DNA from: Bicyclus anynana
Lineage: Eukaryota > Arthropoda > Insecta > Lepidoptera > Nymphalidae
DNA: 64,000 nt
Reading direction: 5' to 3'
Assembly (NCBI RefSeq): GCF_947172395.1
Contig: NC_069090.1
Coordinates: 9,988,226-10,052,225 of the forward strand
The notes below the pieces were generated by a model that saw only the letters and a program-made list of their open reading frames with translations, made no database searches and was not told the origin of the DNA. Both the position numbers and the translations under genes were made by a program. Within the stretch, counting starts at the first letter, position 1, and each line of letters opens with the position of its first letter. Of this stretch, positions 12,736-25,442 are shown piece after piece.

Positions 12736-13284
12736 TCAATATTCTCTCTCCTATAACGAGGAAGACATATTGTCTTTATAATTATTTATTAAAAATGGGC
12801 TGACAGTAATCATAAAATTATAAATTTTGTGCAAAATCACAACCGCTATTCTGTCTACCTAGATAGTAAAGTATAACTAAGTAATAAGTTGCTAAGCTTG
12901 TTAGGAAATGCGCATGCATCTTTGATCTAAACGCGGTCCCAGGTTAGTTAAACCTGTCAATTACTAGTGGAGTTATGTAGCCGTAAACCTTGCTACATCT
13001 TTATATAACACCGGCAACCTTCCGGTTAAATTGTAGAATTGTGAATATTAAACGAAGGTATAGCTGCTCGTAAGTATAATTTTAACATAGTTCTATAGTA
13101 CCTAGCTGTTAAATATATGATGCGGCCCTTAAGCTAAGAGTATAAAGGTAATAGTATAAATATTCAAAAGTTATGAAGGACAAAAAAGGAACCAAATTCT
13201 CTCTTCTTGGTCCTGTCTACATATCATAGGCCACAAGCACACAAGGCTGAAACCTCAGATTGTAGATACCTAAAGGTATCAAAT

Positions 13285-13590
13285 GGGCCGTAGTAGCCCA
13301 GTGGTAGCCTCTGCCATCGATTAGGAGGTTGTAGGTTCGAATCCGGTCCGGGGCATGCACCTCAAATTTTCAATTAGTTATGTGCATTTTAAGAAATTAA
13401 ATATCACGTGTCTCAAACGGTGATGGCAAAACATCGTGAGGAAATCTGCATACCTGAAAATTCTGTCAATTCTCTACGTGTGTGAAGTCTGCCAATCCGC
13501 ATTGGCCAACGTGGTGGACTATTAGCCTAACTCCTTTCATTCTGATATGAGACTCTTCTAATGAGCCGAATATGGGTTTTTATTGATGAG
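13285..13590 (+). mobile_element. tRNA-derived SINE family A, near full length
   Basis: The head has an A-box-like TAGCCCAGTGGTAGCC and a B-box GGTTCGAATCC. The body follows: GGGGCATGCACCTC, GTGCATTTTAAGAAATTAAA, CACGTGTCTCAAACGGTGA, and the end GAGCCGAATATGGG. This copy is useful for defining the family. Confidence 0.85.
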
Positions 13591-13857
13591 AGGTATCCAA
13601 GGTAGGTCACTTTGACCGTTGTTATTAGATATCTACATACAAGGCAAAAATGAATGGCCCTTTACCATTGTGCACTCAGCCTATGAAGGCACATAAATCA
13701 GGTCGCGTCAAATAGCCGGCCAGTGACATAATAACGTGTTCACATTGACAAGCATTTATCAGTTTAATAGACACTATCAATCAAAAGTCGGGCTAGCTTC
13801 CGTGTGGAAATTACTTTCTCTTTATGGCGGCCATGGTAAAAAATATAGTTAATAGCC

Positions 13858-14010
13858 GACTCCTCGTAGTTTCACCCGCGTAGCTCCCGTCCCCGTGAGA
13901 ATATGGAGATAAAATATAGCCTATGGCATTCACATATAACGTGGCTTTCTAGTGGTAAAAGAATTATCTAAATTGGTTCAGTAGGTCCAGAGATTGCCCC
14001 TACAAACAGG
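13858..14010 (-). mobile_element. Helitron-like (Lep1-type) fragment, reversed
   Basis: The plus strand reads TAGTTTCACCCGCGTAGCTCC, then ATAGCCTATGGCATTCACAT and AAATTGGTTCAGTAGGTCCAG; the reverse complement follows the family order. Confidence 0.6.
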
Positions 14011-14218
14011 ACCGACGTTTTTTATTTACTTAGATCCTAGATAGTAGTTGATGAAGTAAGCAGATGGTCGATATGATGTTATACGGTATAACCACCACAC
14101 AGAATAACCACCTTGCAAGGCGTGCACGCTAGGAATATGTCCTACTTACAAAGCAATAATAAACGTATGAAATTTTACACTGTTCATTAATTTTTATTTT
14201 AGTAAGTTTGCGTTATTA

Positions 14219-14635
14219 CCCGACTGCAAGAAGGGTTATGTTTTTCGCGCGTATCTTGTATGTATGTATGACGTATGTATGTAATTTTATTTATTATCTC
14301 ATATCTTTCAAACCGCTGATCGGATTTACGTAATTAGGATATCGTTAGCTTTGTCTTAATAACCCAAGTGTTCTTAGACAGGTGAAGTTAAAAAAAAACC
14401 AACACGACGACTGTTAGATACTTTAGACTCGAGGTGAAAATAATATTTTTTTTTTCAAATATTGCGATATGGGTATCAAATTCAAGGGTTCATCAAGAGG
14501 ATTTAAAAATGGTACATCATTGCCATATTAAAAAAACCTACAATTAGAAAAACGTTATTTATTAATCGCTGTACAAAATACGCGTGGTGGATGACTTGAT
14601 GACTTGCGGAGGCGGAAGCAGGTTAGGCAGTCGGG
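14219..14635. mobile_element. Harbinger-like non-autonomous DNA transposon, TIR CCCGACTGC
   Basis: The ends CCCGACTGC and GCAGTCGGG are exact inverted repeats. TTA directly flanks both sides (14216-14218, 14636-14638), the 3-bp TWA-type target duplication of PIF/Harbinger elements. A second copy is at 43680. No transposase frame is present. Confidence 0.82.
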
Positions 14636-14911
14636 TTATTTATTTATTAATTATTATTTTAAATCTGTTGATTTTCTAAAGGTTATGTCCGATAATGACC
14701 ACAATGGGCATGCGGGTTGGTCAAGTTTAGGTATGTCAGTCAGCAGCGACACCAGCGTGTGAAAAATTTAATTATTATCAAAATGTAAAACATTATACAT
14801 TCCGAATATTATTTAAACGGGTACATACCACGATAAAACTTTTAATGTCGATATTATACATTCCTATACCGACTATTTTCGAACCCTTACGGGGCCCTTA
14901 ATCTTGAGCTG

Positions 14912-15050
14912 GTGGCTACTGCTCCGATTTGAAAAATTCTTTTAGTGTTAGGATAGCCCGTTTATCGAGGAAGGCTATAAGGACATATATTATCCCCGTA
15001 TTCCAACGGGATCAGGAACCACGCGGGTGAAACCGCGCGGCATCAGCTAG
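14912..15050 (+). mobile_element. Helitron-like (Lep1-type) element, 5' truncated
   Basis: Starts within GCTCCGATTTGAAAAATTC and runs to ACCGCGCGGCATCAGCTAG, a complete 3' end. Confidence 0.78.
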
Positions 15051-15999
15051 TAAAGTAAAATGAATAACACTCACGATATTTAAAATTTACCCAAAGCATA
15101 AATGAATAAGTTAATGACTTCTGTAGAATTTCACAAAAAAAGAAAAATATCGCGAAATATAGGTATTTGTCTCCGCCGCATGTGCAATTGTGCATGTAGC
15201 GAGATATTGTTTAGCGACTAATTAATAATGATTAATAGCCATGTTTTAAATTGTTAATGCCCGCACTAGAGGCGGTGAATATTCTTTTGAGTAATGAGGT
15301 AATTCGTAACCGTACGCCGATGACATTCCGCATGGCGGGTAAATGAATAGGTGTGAATTAATTTATTCGTTGTATTATGCATACGAGCGCCATCCATAAT
15401 GTCTTTATGGATGTAAGCCGGCATAGCGGTTTTTAATCACTTATGATTTACCTACTTATACAATATTTTATATTATCTGATCAAATCAATACTCAGATGT
15501 CCTTTGATTAAAAAAAAATTGTTTTTATTTAAAAATAAAAAGATAGTTAATTACTGTACAGGTAGGTAGATATATGGCCCTGACTCATCTATACTTCAAT
15601 CAACTACACCGGCACACATATTCGGACCGGATGACAGCAAAGCTTCCTTGGACGAGCTCTGTCACAAACAGCTCTTGTACGAGTATACATATAAATTTTA
15701 ATAAGACTTACCTAGTAGTGGGTAGACAAAAAAGACAAAAAATGCCTTTTTTAGACCCCCTCTCTATAGAAGAGATTGTATATAAGAAAAGTAAGCCTAC
15801 TTAGATCAAGTGAATGAAAGAGAGGAATAGTTTGCACTGATCTAACGTACCGCGGAATATAAAGAGGATGATGATGATGATATAAAATCCAACTTTCATC
15901 TATTTTACACTACCGACAATGACGTCACGAGAATTATAGATAACCATCAATGACCACGTTTTAGTAGAAGTGCACGATATTTTAAGGAAGTCGATGTTA

Positions 16000-16390
16000 C
16001 GCCAGCCACACATGGTCAAGTATACTGTCAAGTCTGCTTTGAGATGTGAGCAGTGAAAAAATTACGAAAACATACCGATAACCATATATTGAATAAAAGG
16101 TCCAGATACCGTCTACTAGACTAAAAAGTGACGCACACAAAATTATGCCTGCCAGTTTTTCATTATATGTACCTACACGTACAGATGCACATATTATGAA
16201 GACTTCACAATCACACATAAATAGGTAGGTACATACTCGGCGCCATTAGAGTGCTTCAGTTGTTTGACACCGTGATACCGTCTGCCTATTTTATAAGTCT
16301 GTGCCGGTAACGCTATTTTGATATTTTTTACTGTCCAGATTCCAAGTACCCTGCAGAATTGAAGCTAAGCATGACCGTGTGTGGCTGGCG
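16000..16390. mobile_element. Harbinger-like MITE, TIR CGCCAGCCACAC
   Basis: Left CGCCAGCCACACATGGTCA is mirrored by TGACCGTGTGTGGCTGGCG at the right. TTA flanks both ends. Related single ends occur at 33457-33481 and 59268-59345. Confidence 0.78.
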
Positions 16391-18364
16391 TTATTCATCG
16401 ATTCAGAAGCAAAACACAGACGCATTAAGTGTGAGCTCGATAAGCAGGCACTTGACATTAATCTTTTAGGCACGCTTGAATGGAACTTGCGGTATCTAGG
16501 CAATTAAAATCATGATTATGAACTCTACTTATCTATAAATTATGTGAATTCAGGTAAATAAAGATAGACCTTGAAGACCAAATGAAAAAGGAACTAAAAA
16601 TATATAGGTATATATAAAACAAAACTATAATAATCACACAGATCAAAATCTGTTAACAAATAGGTAGATCTATAAGATAAATGGCAGGTTTTAAAGATTT
16701 AGGCCTTAGGCCTAGACGTTGCTGAATAACGAACTTGAATTTCAAGCAACATGTGATCATAATTTTCTGCTGTCTATTTATATAATAAGGAATTCCATAC
16801 TGACGTACAAACATACATGGCTACTTACATACAGACTTTTGACTACATACAAAAAAATATCATCATTTAAAGAAATCAAAATTCAAAATTTATCTATTTC
16901 ACTTCTTCTATCTAATCAAATCTATTTGATGAGCCAAACAAAAGAAGTACAGATACACCAAATAAGCGTAATCACATACAAAATATTCAAGTGAATCGTC
17001 ATAACCGTAATTCAAGAAATTCGGTGTCATCTCAACCACTTTATGACTCAATATTTGCTGAATAAACATTAATTCAGCATATATCGACAACCCTGGACGC
17101 TAACTACTCGAGCTGTCAAAATAAAATATGAGCCAATAAGGGCGCGACGAGCGGCGACAGGGCCGTCACACTGTAGAAATTACGATATATGAACTTATTA
17201 AAATATCTTCGCTTTTTTTTCTCGTTTCGCGGTCGGTTGACATCGCGTTAAGGTGGAGTGACGTCCGTTTTATTTTGGAGTCCCTTTTGTGGAGACGGCA
17301 ACGGTATTGTAAATTATTTATAGGTAGATGCTTGTCTAACAGATGATGCACCAGAATGACAATATTTGTCGCCTAAAATAGGTTTTAGTGTCAATCAGTC
17401 AGTGCCAGTGTTTGGTAATATAGGAGGAATTCTCCGGTTTTTCAGGAAGAGGAAACAATTTTTATGAAAGTTCCTCGAAGTGTCTCGACTTGGCGAACAG
17501 TGTGTAATAAAATAAGAATATACCATAAACATAAGGATGTATGGAGATGTTTTAATGACATTGCGAAATAGATTATCTATCTACAATATAATAATAGATC
17601 CTACCAATATTATAAGCATAAAAATAAATAGTATCAATGGGTACTTGTAACTAACATTCGCAGAAAGATAAAATTGAAATTCCAAAAGCTCTACAATAAT
17701 CAAAACACAATGATTTGTTAGTAGCCTCAGATGTTAGACTAGAAGTCTAGTGTTGTAGTACGTAGTAATAAGAACTATTTTATCCACTATTCTATCTAAC
17801 TAACAATAAAGCTAAAATCAGTAAAGAATTACCTACTCATTAGTGCTTCTCTATTTTAACATAAAAATTTAGATAGGGACCCATGATTAGGTATCTACGA
17901 TTATTATTTTTTTTATTTTTTAGGTACATATTAAAAATCATAAACAGATCATTATCTTCAGTATGCAACCAATATGTAGCAACCAACATCAAAGAAACCG
18001 AAAATCGGCTCCTTCAAATGGCCAATCGTTCACACGCACCGGTGTTAACTAGTTAATTCCGGAATATTTGGACAAAAACTTATAACAGTTACTCGAAGCC
18101 ACATGTGGTATGCGCATTTGACACGCGCGATCTGGCGGCTCTTGACGGATGGTGGCAAAAAAACGTTGTTTATGAACCCACTTAACATAGCCGACATTGT
18201 TACTGAACTAATATTGATACACAACACTTGCTTGTACAAATATTTATCATCGGGAAGCCGACTTCAAAGGATGTCACGCCTACTACTAACATTGCAGAAC
18301 GATGACTGCGTAGATGCACAACTGCATCTCCAATATTGTTGAATTTACTTATTCTAGTCGTTAT

Positions 18365-18572
18365 CAACCCATATTCGGCTTACTGCTGAGCTCGAGTCTC
18401 CTCTCAGAATGAGAGGGGTTAGGCCAATAGTCCACCACGCTGGTCCAATGCGAATTGGCAGACTTCACACACGCAGAGAATTAAGAAAATTCTCTGGTAT
18501 GAAGGTTTCCCCACGATGTTTTCCTTCACCGTTTGAGACACGTGATATTTAATTTCTTAAAATGCACACGGA
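18365..18572 (-). mobile_element. SINE family A, body, reversed
   Basis: The plus strand reads ATATTCGGCTTACTGCTGAG, TCAGAATGAGAGGGGTTAGG, CCACGATGTTTTCCTTCACC, GAGACACGTGATATTTAATT. The tRNA head is missing. Confidence 0.83.
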
Positions 18573-19783
18573 GGATGAGCTATCACGCCTACCTTATTCT
18601 AGTAAGTAGCTTGAATCTCAATCTTAAAACATAGATGTATAAAACAAAACAAATGTGTGAACTAAAAAAAGATAAATTTACAAGGCTAGCCTACATACAG
18701 GTTTTAGTAGGATTTAACACAAATAAAATAAAAGAAACTATTGATGACTTGCATACATCATTTGATAAGAAAAATATCAAACCAATTTAACTACTGTAGT
18801 TTTTATTTTAAAAGAATATTTGCCATATCTTGTAAATAAGAACAACATTCATATTCCCCTTAACTAGTTGGAAAAGACTGTGGTAAAAGCAGGTGTGACA
18901 ATAGCCCAGTAGACCAGGATCGACCCGACTCAACGACGAATGAATAGGTACGCCTATCTTACCGTTGAGCTATTGAGGCAATTGAATAAGTTAATGCCTG
19001 TATCTAACTACGCTTCCATTAATGCAATAAGATCATGAAAAAATCTTTTAACGTCCACAAAAAACAAACTGAAACAAAGAGGAAGCAGCGGCAAAAAGCA
19101 TGACGATAGCAGACGGTTCTACAACAGACATCTGTTGCTGTGTGGAGAATCACTCGGATCCATGTGTTAAATTAGATTAGAACATTCATAAAACTGATAA
19201 GTCACTGTGCTAAATTTGAGCCCAAAAAGAAATTAGTCACAGAACTCGCAGGCTTATTTGCGGGAGCAAAAACCTTTTCGAAGCGTAATTTTATCCCGGA
19301 TAAAATAATGGAAGAATATTTTGTTGTATGTATTTATGTATGTGTAAACGAGTGCATATAGTCTGTGCTTTGATAATAATTAGGTAATTTATCATGTCAG
19401 CGCAGAATTTTTGGTGACCCGCAACATGAAAATTTTAAAACAATTCATAATATGACGCCTTTTTACACTATTTATAGGAATATAGATGGATATAAAATAA
19501 GTAATAAATATAAAACCTAAATTACAGAATTAAGAAAAAACCTGGAAAATATTCAATAATTATGTACTATTTATTATTCTGTATAAGAAAACATAATATT
19601 TAAAAGAGCATCAACATACCCTATGATTAAGGAAATTGTGAAGCATTCGATATTAAACATCAAAGCCGCAATAATAATTAACGCAGCTCAAACTTAATCT
19701 TTTCATTTAAATTAGAAGTTAAAAATATTGTGGAAGATTAAATATGAAAACTAGAAAAATATGCATTCCCAAAAATTACTTAC

Positions 19784-20002
19784 TTGTATCACCCTCATGG
19801 GTAGCCCTGTTTCTTTTGCCAGCTGTTCTCGTATGTGCCTCGTCGGTTTGGGTGTCTGTGAAAAAGCCGATTTCAGTATCTCCAACTGTTTCGCCTTTAT
19901 CGTCGTCCGAGGCCCTCTTCTTTTGGAGCCACCGTTGCCGTCATCTGGTGACTTGTTCTCCGCTTGAGAGTCTCTGGTCTCCGTGTCCCCGTCCAGCGAA
20001 CC
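19784..20002 (-). CDS. Lim1: Lim1 coding exon, homeodomain residues 1-46 (gene continues off window)
   Basis: This 73-codon exon encodes a short Ser/Asp/Gly-rich lead-in and then the first 46 residues of the homeodomain. The N-terminal arm and helix 1 read KRRGPRTTIKAKQLE, the helix 1-2 loop has TPKPTRHIREQL, and helix 3 begins MRVIQ. This combination is diagnostic of the Lhx1/Lhx5 (Lim1) class rather than Lim3, Awh or apterous. The exon stops at CAA before donor GTAAGT, so the rest of helix 3 (expected V-W-F-Q-N with the base-contacting Asn51) is on a separate exon. An intron between homeodomain residues 46 and 47 is usual for LIM-homeobox genes. The acceptor has an eight-T tract and CAG. 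The remaining exon was not found between 1 and 19783, so the C-terminus is probably outside the window. The protein is a nuclear DNA-binding regulator; in insects Lim1 acts in head, brain and leg patterning. Confidence 0.95.
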
Positions 20003-20635
20003 CTGGTACGGGTAGAAAAAAAACTGAATGCGACTATGTGGTATGGCCCCATGCATATGATATGGGATGGTCAAGTATAACAAGGTAGTGATGCAAAAGT
20101 TGTAAAGCTATATGGATAATAGGTACCTACACACAAAATATTCGCCATGAATTTTAGTTAGATTAAAGACTATAACGAACTCTGAAGAGTTCATCACACA
20201 CCAAAAAAGGGTCCCAATAGTCTAACACCGCATTAACAATATTTTCAAAATACGAATATATATATCAAAAAATCATAAAAATCAGAGCCATAAAGTATTT
20301 GCTGGATAAAAAGTACGTATCTCACCTATGCCTTTGTAAAATTATGAATGTCCTACAACAATAGCTTTTTATACCTTATAACAATAACAATATTGGCGGA
20401 TTTATTGAAAACTTTTGCAAATCAAAAACCTTTACAGCTAGGTACCTACAGATTTTAATGGTGATTTGGATATAAAGTTTAATAGCAAAAATATTTTTCA
20501 ACGGGAAATAAAACATTTTGACCTGTGTAAGCTAGCATAGATATGATGCCCAAATAATGAACATTATTTATATACTCGTATTTTGTATCTGTCTCTATAT
20601 GCACATGTAATCTCTTAGATACGAACAATACTAAC
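20003..20635 (-). other. Lim1: Lim1 short intron between linker and homeodomain exons
   Basis: It is 633 bp, begins GTTAGT and ends with an eight-T tract and CAG. It is AT-rich and I see no repeat or element in it. Confidence 0.9.
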
Positions 20636-20793
20636 CTGATCTTCCGAATCTTCGTGCGGTTTGGTGTCCCCATTATGTGATAGCTCAGAATGTAGCGCAG
20701 GGTGCGGTGCATGCGCCGGACTACTTGAATTGTTTGCTGCTCTCGCTTCTTCCTCTTCTTCGTCATCTGAACCTGAGCCGAGTAGTGAGTCAG
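20636..20793 (-). CDS. Lim1: Lim1 coding exon, acidic linker between LIM2 and homeodomain
   Basis: This 158-nt exon encodes the linker between the LIM domains and the homeodomain (about residues 126-178). It has no folded domain that I recognise. It contains an acidic run (DDEEEEE), then a small-residue and histidine stretch (NNSSSP, HAPHP), and ends HEDSEDQ. Low-complexity acidic linkers are usual here in Lhx1-type proteins. Support comes from the acceptor with a pyrimidine tract (TTGTTCCAG), the donor GTTAGT, and perfect phase fit: it opens with two bases that complete a Ser codon begun in the LIM2 exon, and it ends on a whole codon before the homeodomain exon. Its identity rests on position and phase more than on sequence similarity. 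Confidence 0.87.
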
Positions 20794-23700
20794 CTGGAAC
20801 AAGAGAAATTCATTTTTAAGTATAAATTACGGTGTGTTTTTCTTTTAATAAAACAATGTGATGATACTTTTATGTGTGTGAAACACATAGTTTACCTACA
20901 CATATCATTTAGCAATATCGAGTGTACATCTCTTATGGAAGAGTCTGTTGCTAAATATGCTTTTCCGCAGATGATAGGAATAAAAAAATGTCATTTTAAA
21001 TAGTTTGAATAAATTCAATTGAGTCCTTATTTTGATTGGCTAACATATATACAAATCTCAATTACGATATTAACATCTAAAGCAACTAAAACACGAAACA
21101 TTAGAAAGAAACACTAATCGTAGATGACACACGAAAAGACTAATTCATCTAAACAAGACTGAAACTATTACAATTGATAAGGATTCTCAGCCATATAAAA
21201 ACGCTAACAATGGAATTCTCGAATGCCTAGGTTTTGCGATCGTTTGACACAAAACAATTCCTAGACCCCGGGGCTAATGCACGGACGCTGAAGAGCTGTC
21301 TCTAGGATTTAATTTTGGTGTATTGATAACAGATAAAAACACGATGCTACTTTTCGCTGGCAACATGACATGCTAGAATTGGATGGCTTTAGAATTCATT
21401 TAGTAAGAAATTCAACAACGTATTAATCTATCAAACTAAGTATGAATCGGCGGCGAAATATAGCAGGATCGCATTATTATATGTGTAATTGTCTATTGAC
21501 TGATTGTCTATATACTAACAAAAACTTACAAAGTAATTTACTCATACTAGCACAAATGTATCCAAATTTGCAAGTTCTATTTCTTTCCTTTCATTCTATT
21601 TATTCAGTTCCTTCTAAACTAGTTTCACTTGTCAATACTTAGTTAGATGAAATTGACAAAAAAATATATATCTGTTTGGTTTTATAAATGATGGCTGCAG
21701 AAATGATGAACAGAGATTAATTTTCATGATCTTTTATGTCGTTTGTGTAGTGTATTTTTTATTCAATGATTAAAGCGATTAAAATAATTATTACTAATTA
21801 TTAATTACTATTAGTTATGAAAATAGTTTAACAATTGAGTTGTTTTCACGGAATTCTAAATATTTAGCTTTAACGTTCTGTTTGCTCTGTGGTTGTTTTA
21901 TATTTTACTAAAATTATGCTTACCAATTTCTTTATTAAGTTTGCTTACATTTCTTCCAGTTCCTTATCAAAGTCAAAGTTCATTTATTTCAATCAGGCTT
22001 AGTTTACAAACATTTTCGCCACGTCAGGTAATAATATTATTAAATAATGGTGATAATAATTGATCGAAAACTTAAAATTTAAATTACGAAGGATCCAAAC
22101 TCGCCTAGGTCCGAGAAGAGCCCACAACAAACTCATCCAGGGTTTATATGAGATTTCTCAATGCCTAAGAAATAAATACACTTAAATTTAAATTACGGAA
22201 TCGTATATTTTAATCTGAAGATTTAAGTTAAGTATCATAATAATTACAATGTCAATTTGCCGCTTCTGTTGTTTCTCCGATGCTATAGCATTTGCATACA
22301 ATATCCAGTAATAGTCGTGTACGACCAAATTGACTTATCAAAAAGCAATCGCTCGACCCTTCGCCCGTTTAACTGAATAAAAATGTAATTTCGCCTCGCA
22401 TCCCCCAGCGGGAGGAGAATTAGCCGCAAAAACGTTTAGTTTTGGTAGATGTGGTGTAGGTACCTACAACTGAATTTCTTTTCTATAACATAACGGACAC
22501 ATACGTGTATTATCTACCTACTGTTTTTTTGAATGTTTTTTGTCTTACACTGTAAACAAGGAAGTTTCAGACTGAGTGGGTTAAGTCCTACAGTAACAAC
22601 GCTAGTCTGAAAATGTATCTAGGCTTACCCTAATCTAAGCCCTGTCATCTGATCCCTGCATGCAAGTGCTTTAGCGTTCCGTTTTGGGTTAAACGAATTA
22701 CAACGTTATTAGACCATCAGAGAAGACAAGATTTAAGAAACAAAATTGGTTGAATTGACAAACAAAACAGAAAGTGCATCCAAAAAACAAAACACGAACT
22801 GAAGAGGAAGCCATTATTGAGCGGATGAAGTTCTTGACATCTGTGTATATTGAATATAGATACTAAAGTTAAATATTTCAAGTTGTTAACATAAACAGTA
22901 CGTACGCCCAGTAATAACGATCGTTCCGGCAGCGCTCGAGGCAGTGGGCAAGAACATCTGTCGTCCAAACTTCCATTCCATCAAACTTTCCAGATAAAAT
23001 ATTGAATTGTAAATTACTGGGGTATTATAACTTAGAACAGTTCAATTGGAAAGTTTATTGACTTGCTATTCTAACGTTTGTTTCTACTTTAGATAGGTTC
23101 TATACCTACTCAAGATAGGCTCCTTTTAAGCAATCAACGCTGACGTATAGTCTACTAAAATTCTGATGTTTTATCGGCGTCAGTAACGAAACTTTGGTTT
23201 TTCCATTCAGAATTTCCTACATTATTCATTATTTAAATTTCATTACGGAGAGACACTATACCTAAGTATCGAGCATAATTTTTAACTGTCGGTAATTTAA
23301 TTTATAAACATATCATTATAGTCTTATACGTCAATGGTATTAGTTAAGATTCTTTTACTCACATTTAAGGGTGTATTAACTATTGTGCTCCATACACAAA
23401 ACTGTAAGTTAGGTACAACAAATGCTACATCACGCCATGCGTTGTCCTACCAGTAATGAAGGGCTCCGTTAACTTAGCTTCTATTAATCTTATTACTTCC
23501 TTATTTCCAGTGGGCTTATTTTAGGGATTGACCCTTACTTATAATAGTGCAAATCATTGTTAACATCAAGGTAACCAAGCGATTTAATGCTACTCTTCCC
23601 AAAATAGCTTCTGTAACTAAGCTAAATGATTCGATTACGCCTCCAAAAACATGTTAAATAGAAGCCATTAATTTGCACCTTAAGGTGTTTTTTATCAGAT

Positions 23701-24283
23701 TTATTAATGCTACTCTCTGTGGAGACCCAAATAATCCTAGCGTAAACACGACAACGAATAAATCTATACATACGATTAACTCCGAAACCAGAGAATCCTC
23801 AGGAGAGGTGGACTCTACAATGCTCAATTGTAAAGCATAGGTATATTTGTAAAATCAACAACTTCTAAACTTGCATCAATATCTAAGCGAACAGTAAATA
23901 ATGAATTTACGAATGCACATACCTATAAAATAGGAGTGCAATTCTCCTCACACTTAAACACACCATCAAGCGATCAAAGACTATTTCACATCGATATAAT
24001 TCCAAAGCAAACCACTCAAGTTTTTCCTACAAACGAAGTGTTTGCTCAACGGGGAGGGTGAGGGCCCTCGTTGCCCGGACGTTTTACTTTTGAGTGTTTG
24101 CACTCATTGAGTGATCTGGTCTAAAACAATCGTGGAGTGTACGAGTAACTTCTCACGGTTTGCTGACAATGTGTAACAAGTGTATCTATTGTGCGATCTA
24201 TAGAGTGTAGATTCTATTAGGGATAGTGGAAGAGTGGTTGTGTGAAAGAAAACTTGCTTTATGTGGCTAAGTTTGCTTAGATA

Positions 24284-24554
24284 CAGTGGCGGATTTACAA
24301 ATTTACTGAACTCTGAAATTCGGTATTGAATCAATAAATTGTGTCAATAAAATTGTGTCAATAAAATTGCAAATTTTAATATTTTAGTAGGACTGTACAG
24401 GGCGTACAGGACGTACAGAACTAAAATATTAAAATTATCGTTACATTTTTTTTATTTCTGTAGAAGATAAAGTTTTTTGAATCAAAATTGCCGCCCTTTA
24501 TCATCTGCCGCCCTAGGCTCCAGCCTACTTAGCGAACTGGTAAATCCACCACTG
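24284..24554. mobile_element. hAT-like MITE, TIR CAGTGGCGGATTTAC
   Basis: CAGTGGCGGATTTAC at the left is mirrored by GTAAATCCACCACTG at the right. Flanking octamers CTTAGATA and CTTAAATA match at 7 of 8 positions, consistent with the 8-bp hAT target duplication. The inside has a further inverted pair around AATATTTTAGT. Confidence 0.82.
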
Positions 24555-25397
24555 CTTAAATATCTTCTTGTATCATTAAAATCACAAGAACATCATTATT
24601 TGATTGTCCTATTATATATAGGTGCCCTAATAACATTAAATATGGGCATTATATTGATTTACCTAGCTTCTATTTCTATTACTTAGGGATCAATGTAAAT
24701 AGCAATTACAGACTTAGAAATAGTTGTAAATCAAACCAATTTTGTCAAAAATCATTAACATAACCTCGGTAGTAGTTAAGTCGGTATTTTTAGAGAACTA
24801 TTGTTTAGAAGCTCTAAAATAAAAGTACCAGTACTTTGACATCTCGAGGTTAAAAATATATTTTAGAATCATAAAGTTTGTAGCTTTGTAGGTAGGTACC
24901 AATCTAGTAGCATGTTCTCTAAAGTATTGTTCTACAAAGTATAATAAGTAAATAAACCTAGATGATACTCAATATTCACCATCCACCTCACATCACCCTA
25001 TTCTGCTAGATATACGTATCCACATTTTCATTTTCCCAATTTTCCAGTGCTCGTCAAATACGAAAAGCATACACGGGTAGGTAAGGACTCGAATGCACAC
25101 CCAATTCTGAAATCAATTTTAAACCGCCCCCAAATAAACGACTTCTTTTGTCCCATCCCTCCTCTCTAATCGAATTTTGGCGGTAAAACTGCCTTTTATT
25201 GTGTTCGAATTTCGAACGAGCCGCTTTTCCCTTTCATATTCAAACTGAATTTTGTGGCTTCTTTAATTTGAAATTAAAATAAATGGTTGTGAAAAAGACC
25301 CAGTCACTTTGTGATCATTTATCGTGTTTGCATTTGTAGAGTTGCGATGTGTAGGTAACTGTAACGGTTTTATTGGGATACTTATTCCTGATTTAAG

Positions 25398-25432
<35 letters not shown>

Positions 25433-25442
25433 TAGTAGTAGA
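25398..25442. repeat. ATAG microsatellite
   Basis: About eight ATAG units followed by a short TAG run. Likely length-polymorphic. Confidence 0.95.

Larger units (their letters stand above)
1..19783 (-). other. Lim1: Lim1 intron after the homeodomain exon (incomplete)
   Basis: This sequence follows the GTAAGT donor at 19783. I looked on the minus strand for the expected V-W-F-Q-N exon and did not find it. The listed repeats account for much of 1-5200, 8600-9700 and 12400-16400. In 9700-12400 and 16400-18360 I see only AT-rich unique-looking sequence with no supported feature. Confidence 0.75.

Noticed and set aside
19744..20088. Plus-strand ORFs of 114 and 68 aa across the homeodomain exon
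   Set aside because: They are antisense shadows of the homeodomain exon; the minus strand carries the conserved protein.
20479..20802. 107-aa minus ORF over the linker exon
   Set aside because: It uses a different frame from the one that fits both neighbouring exon phases, and it runs through the donor into the intron.
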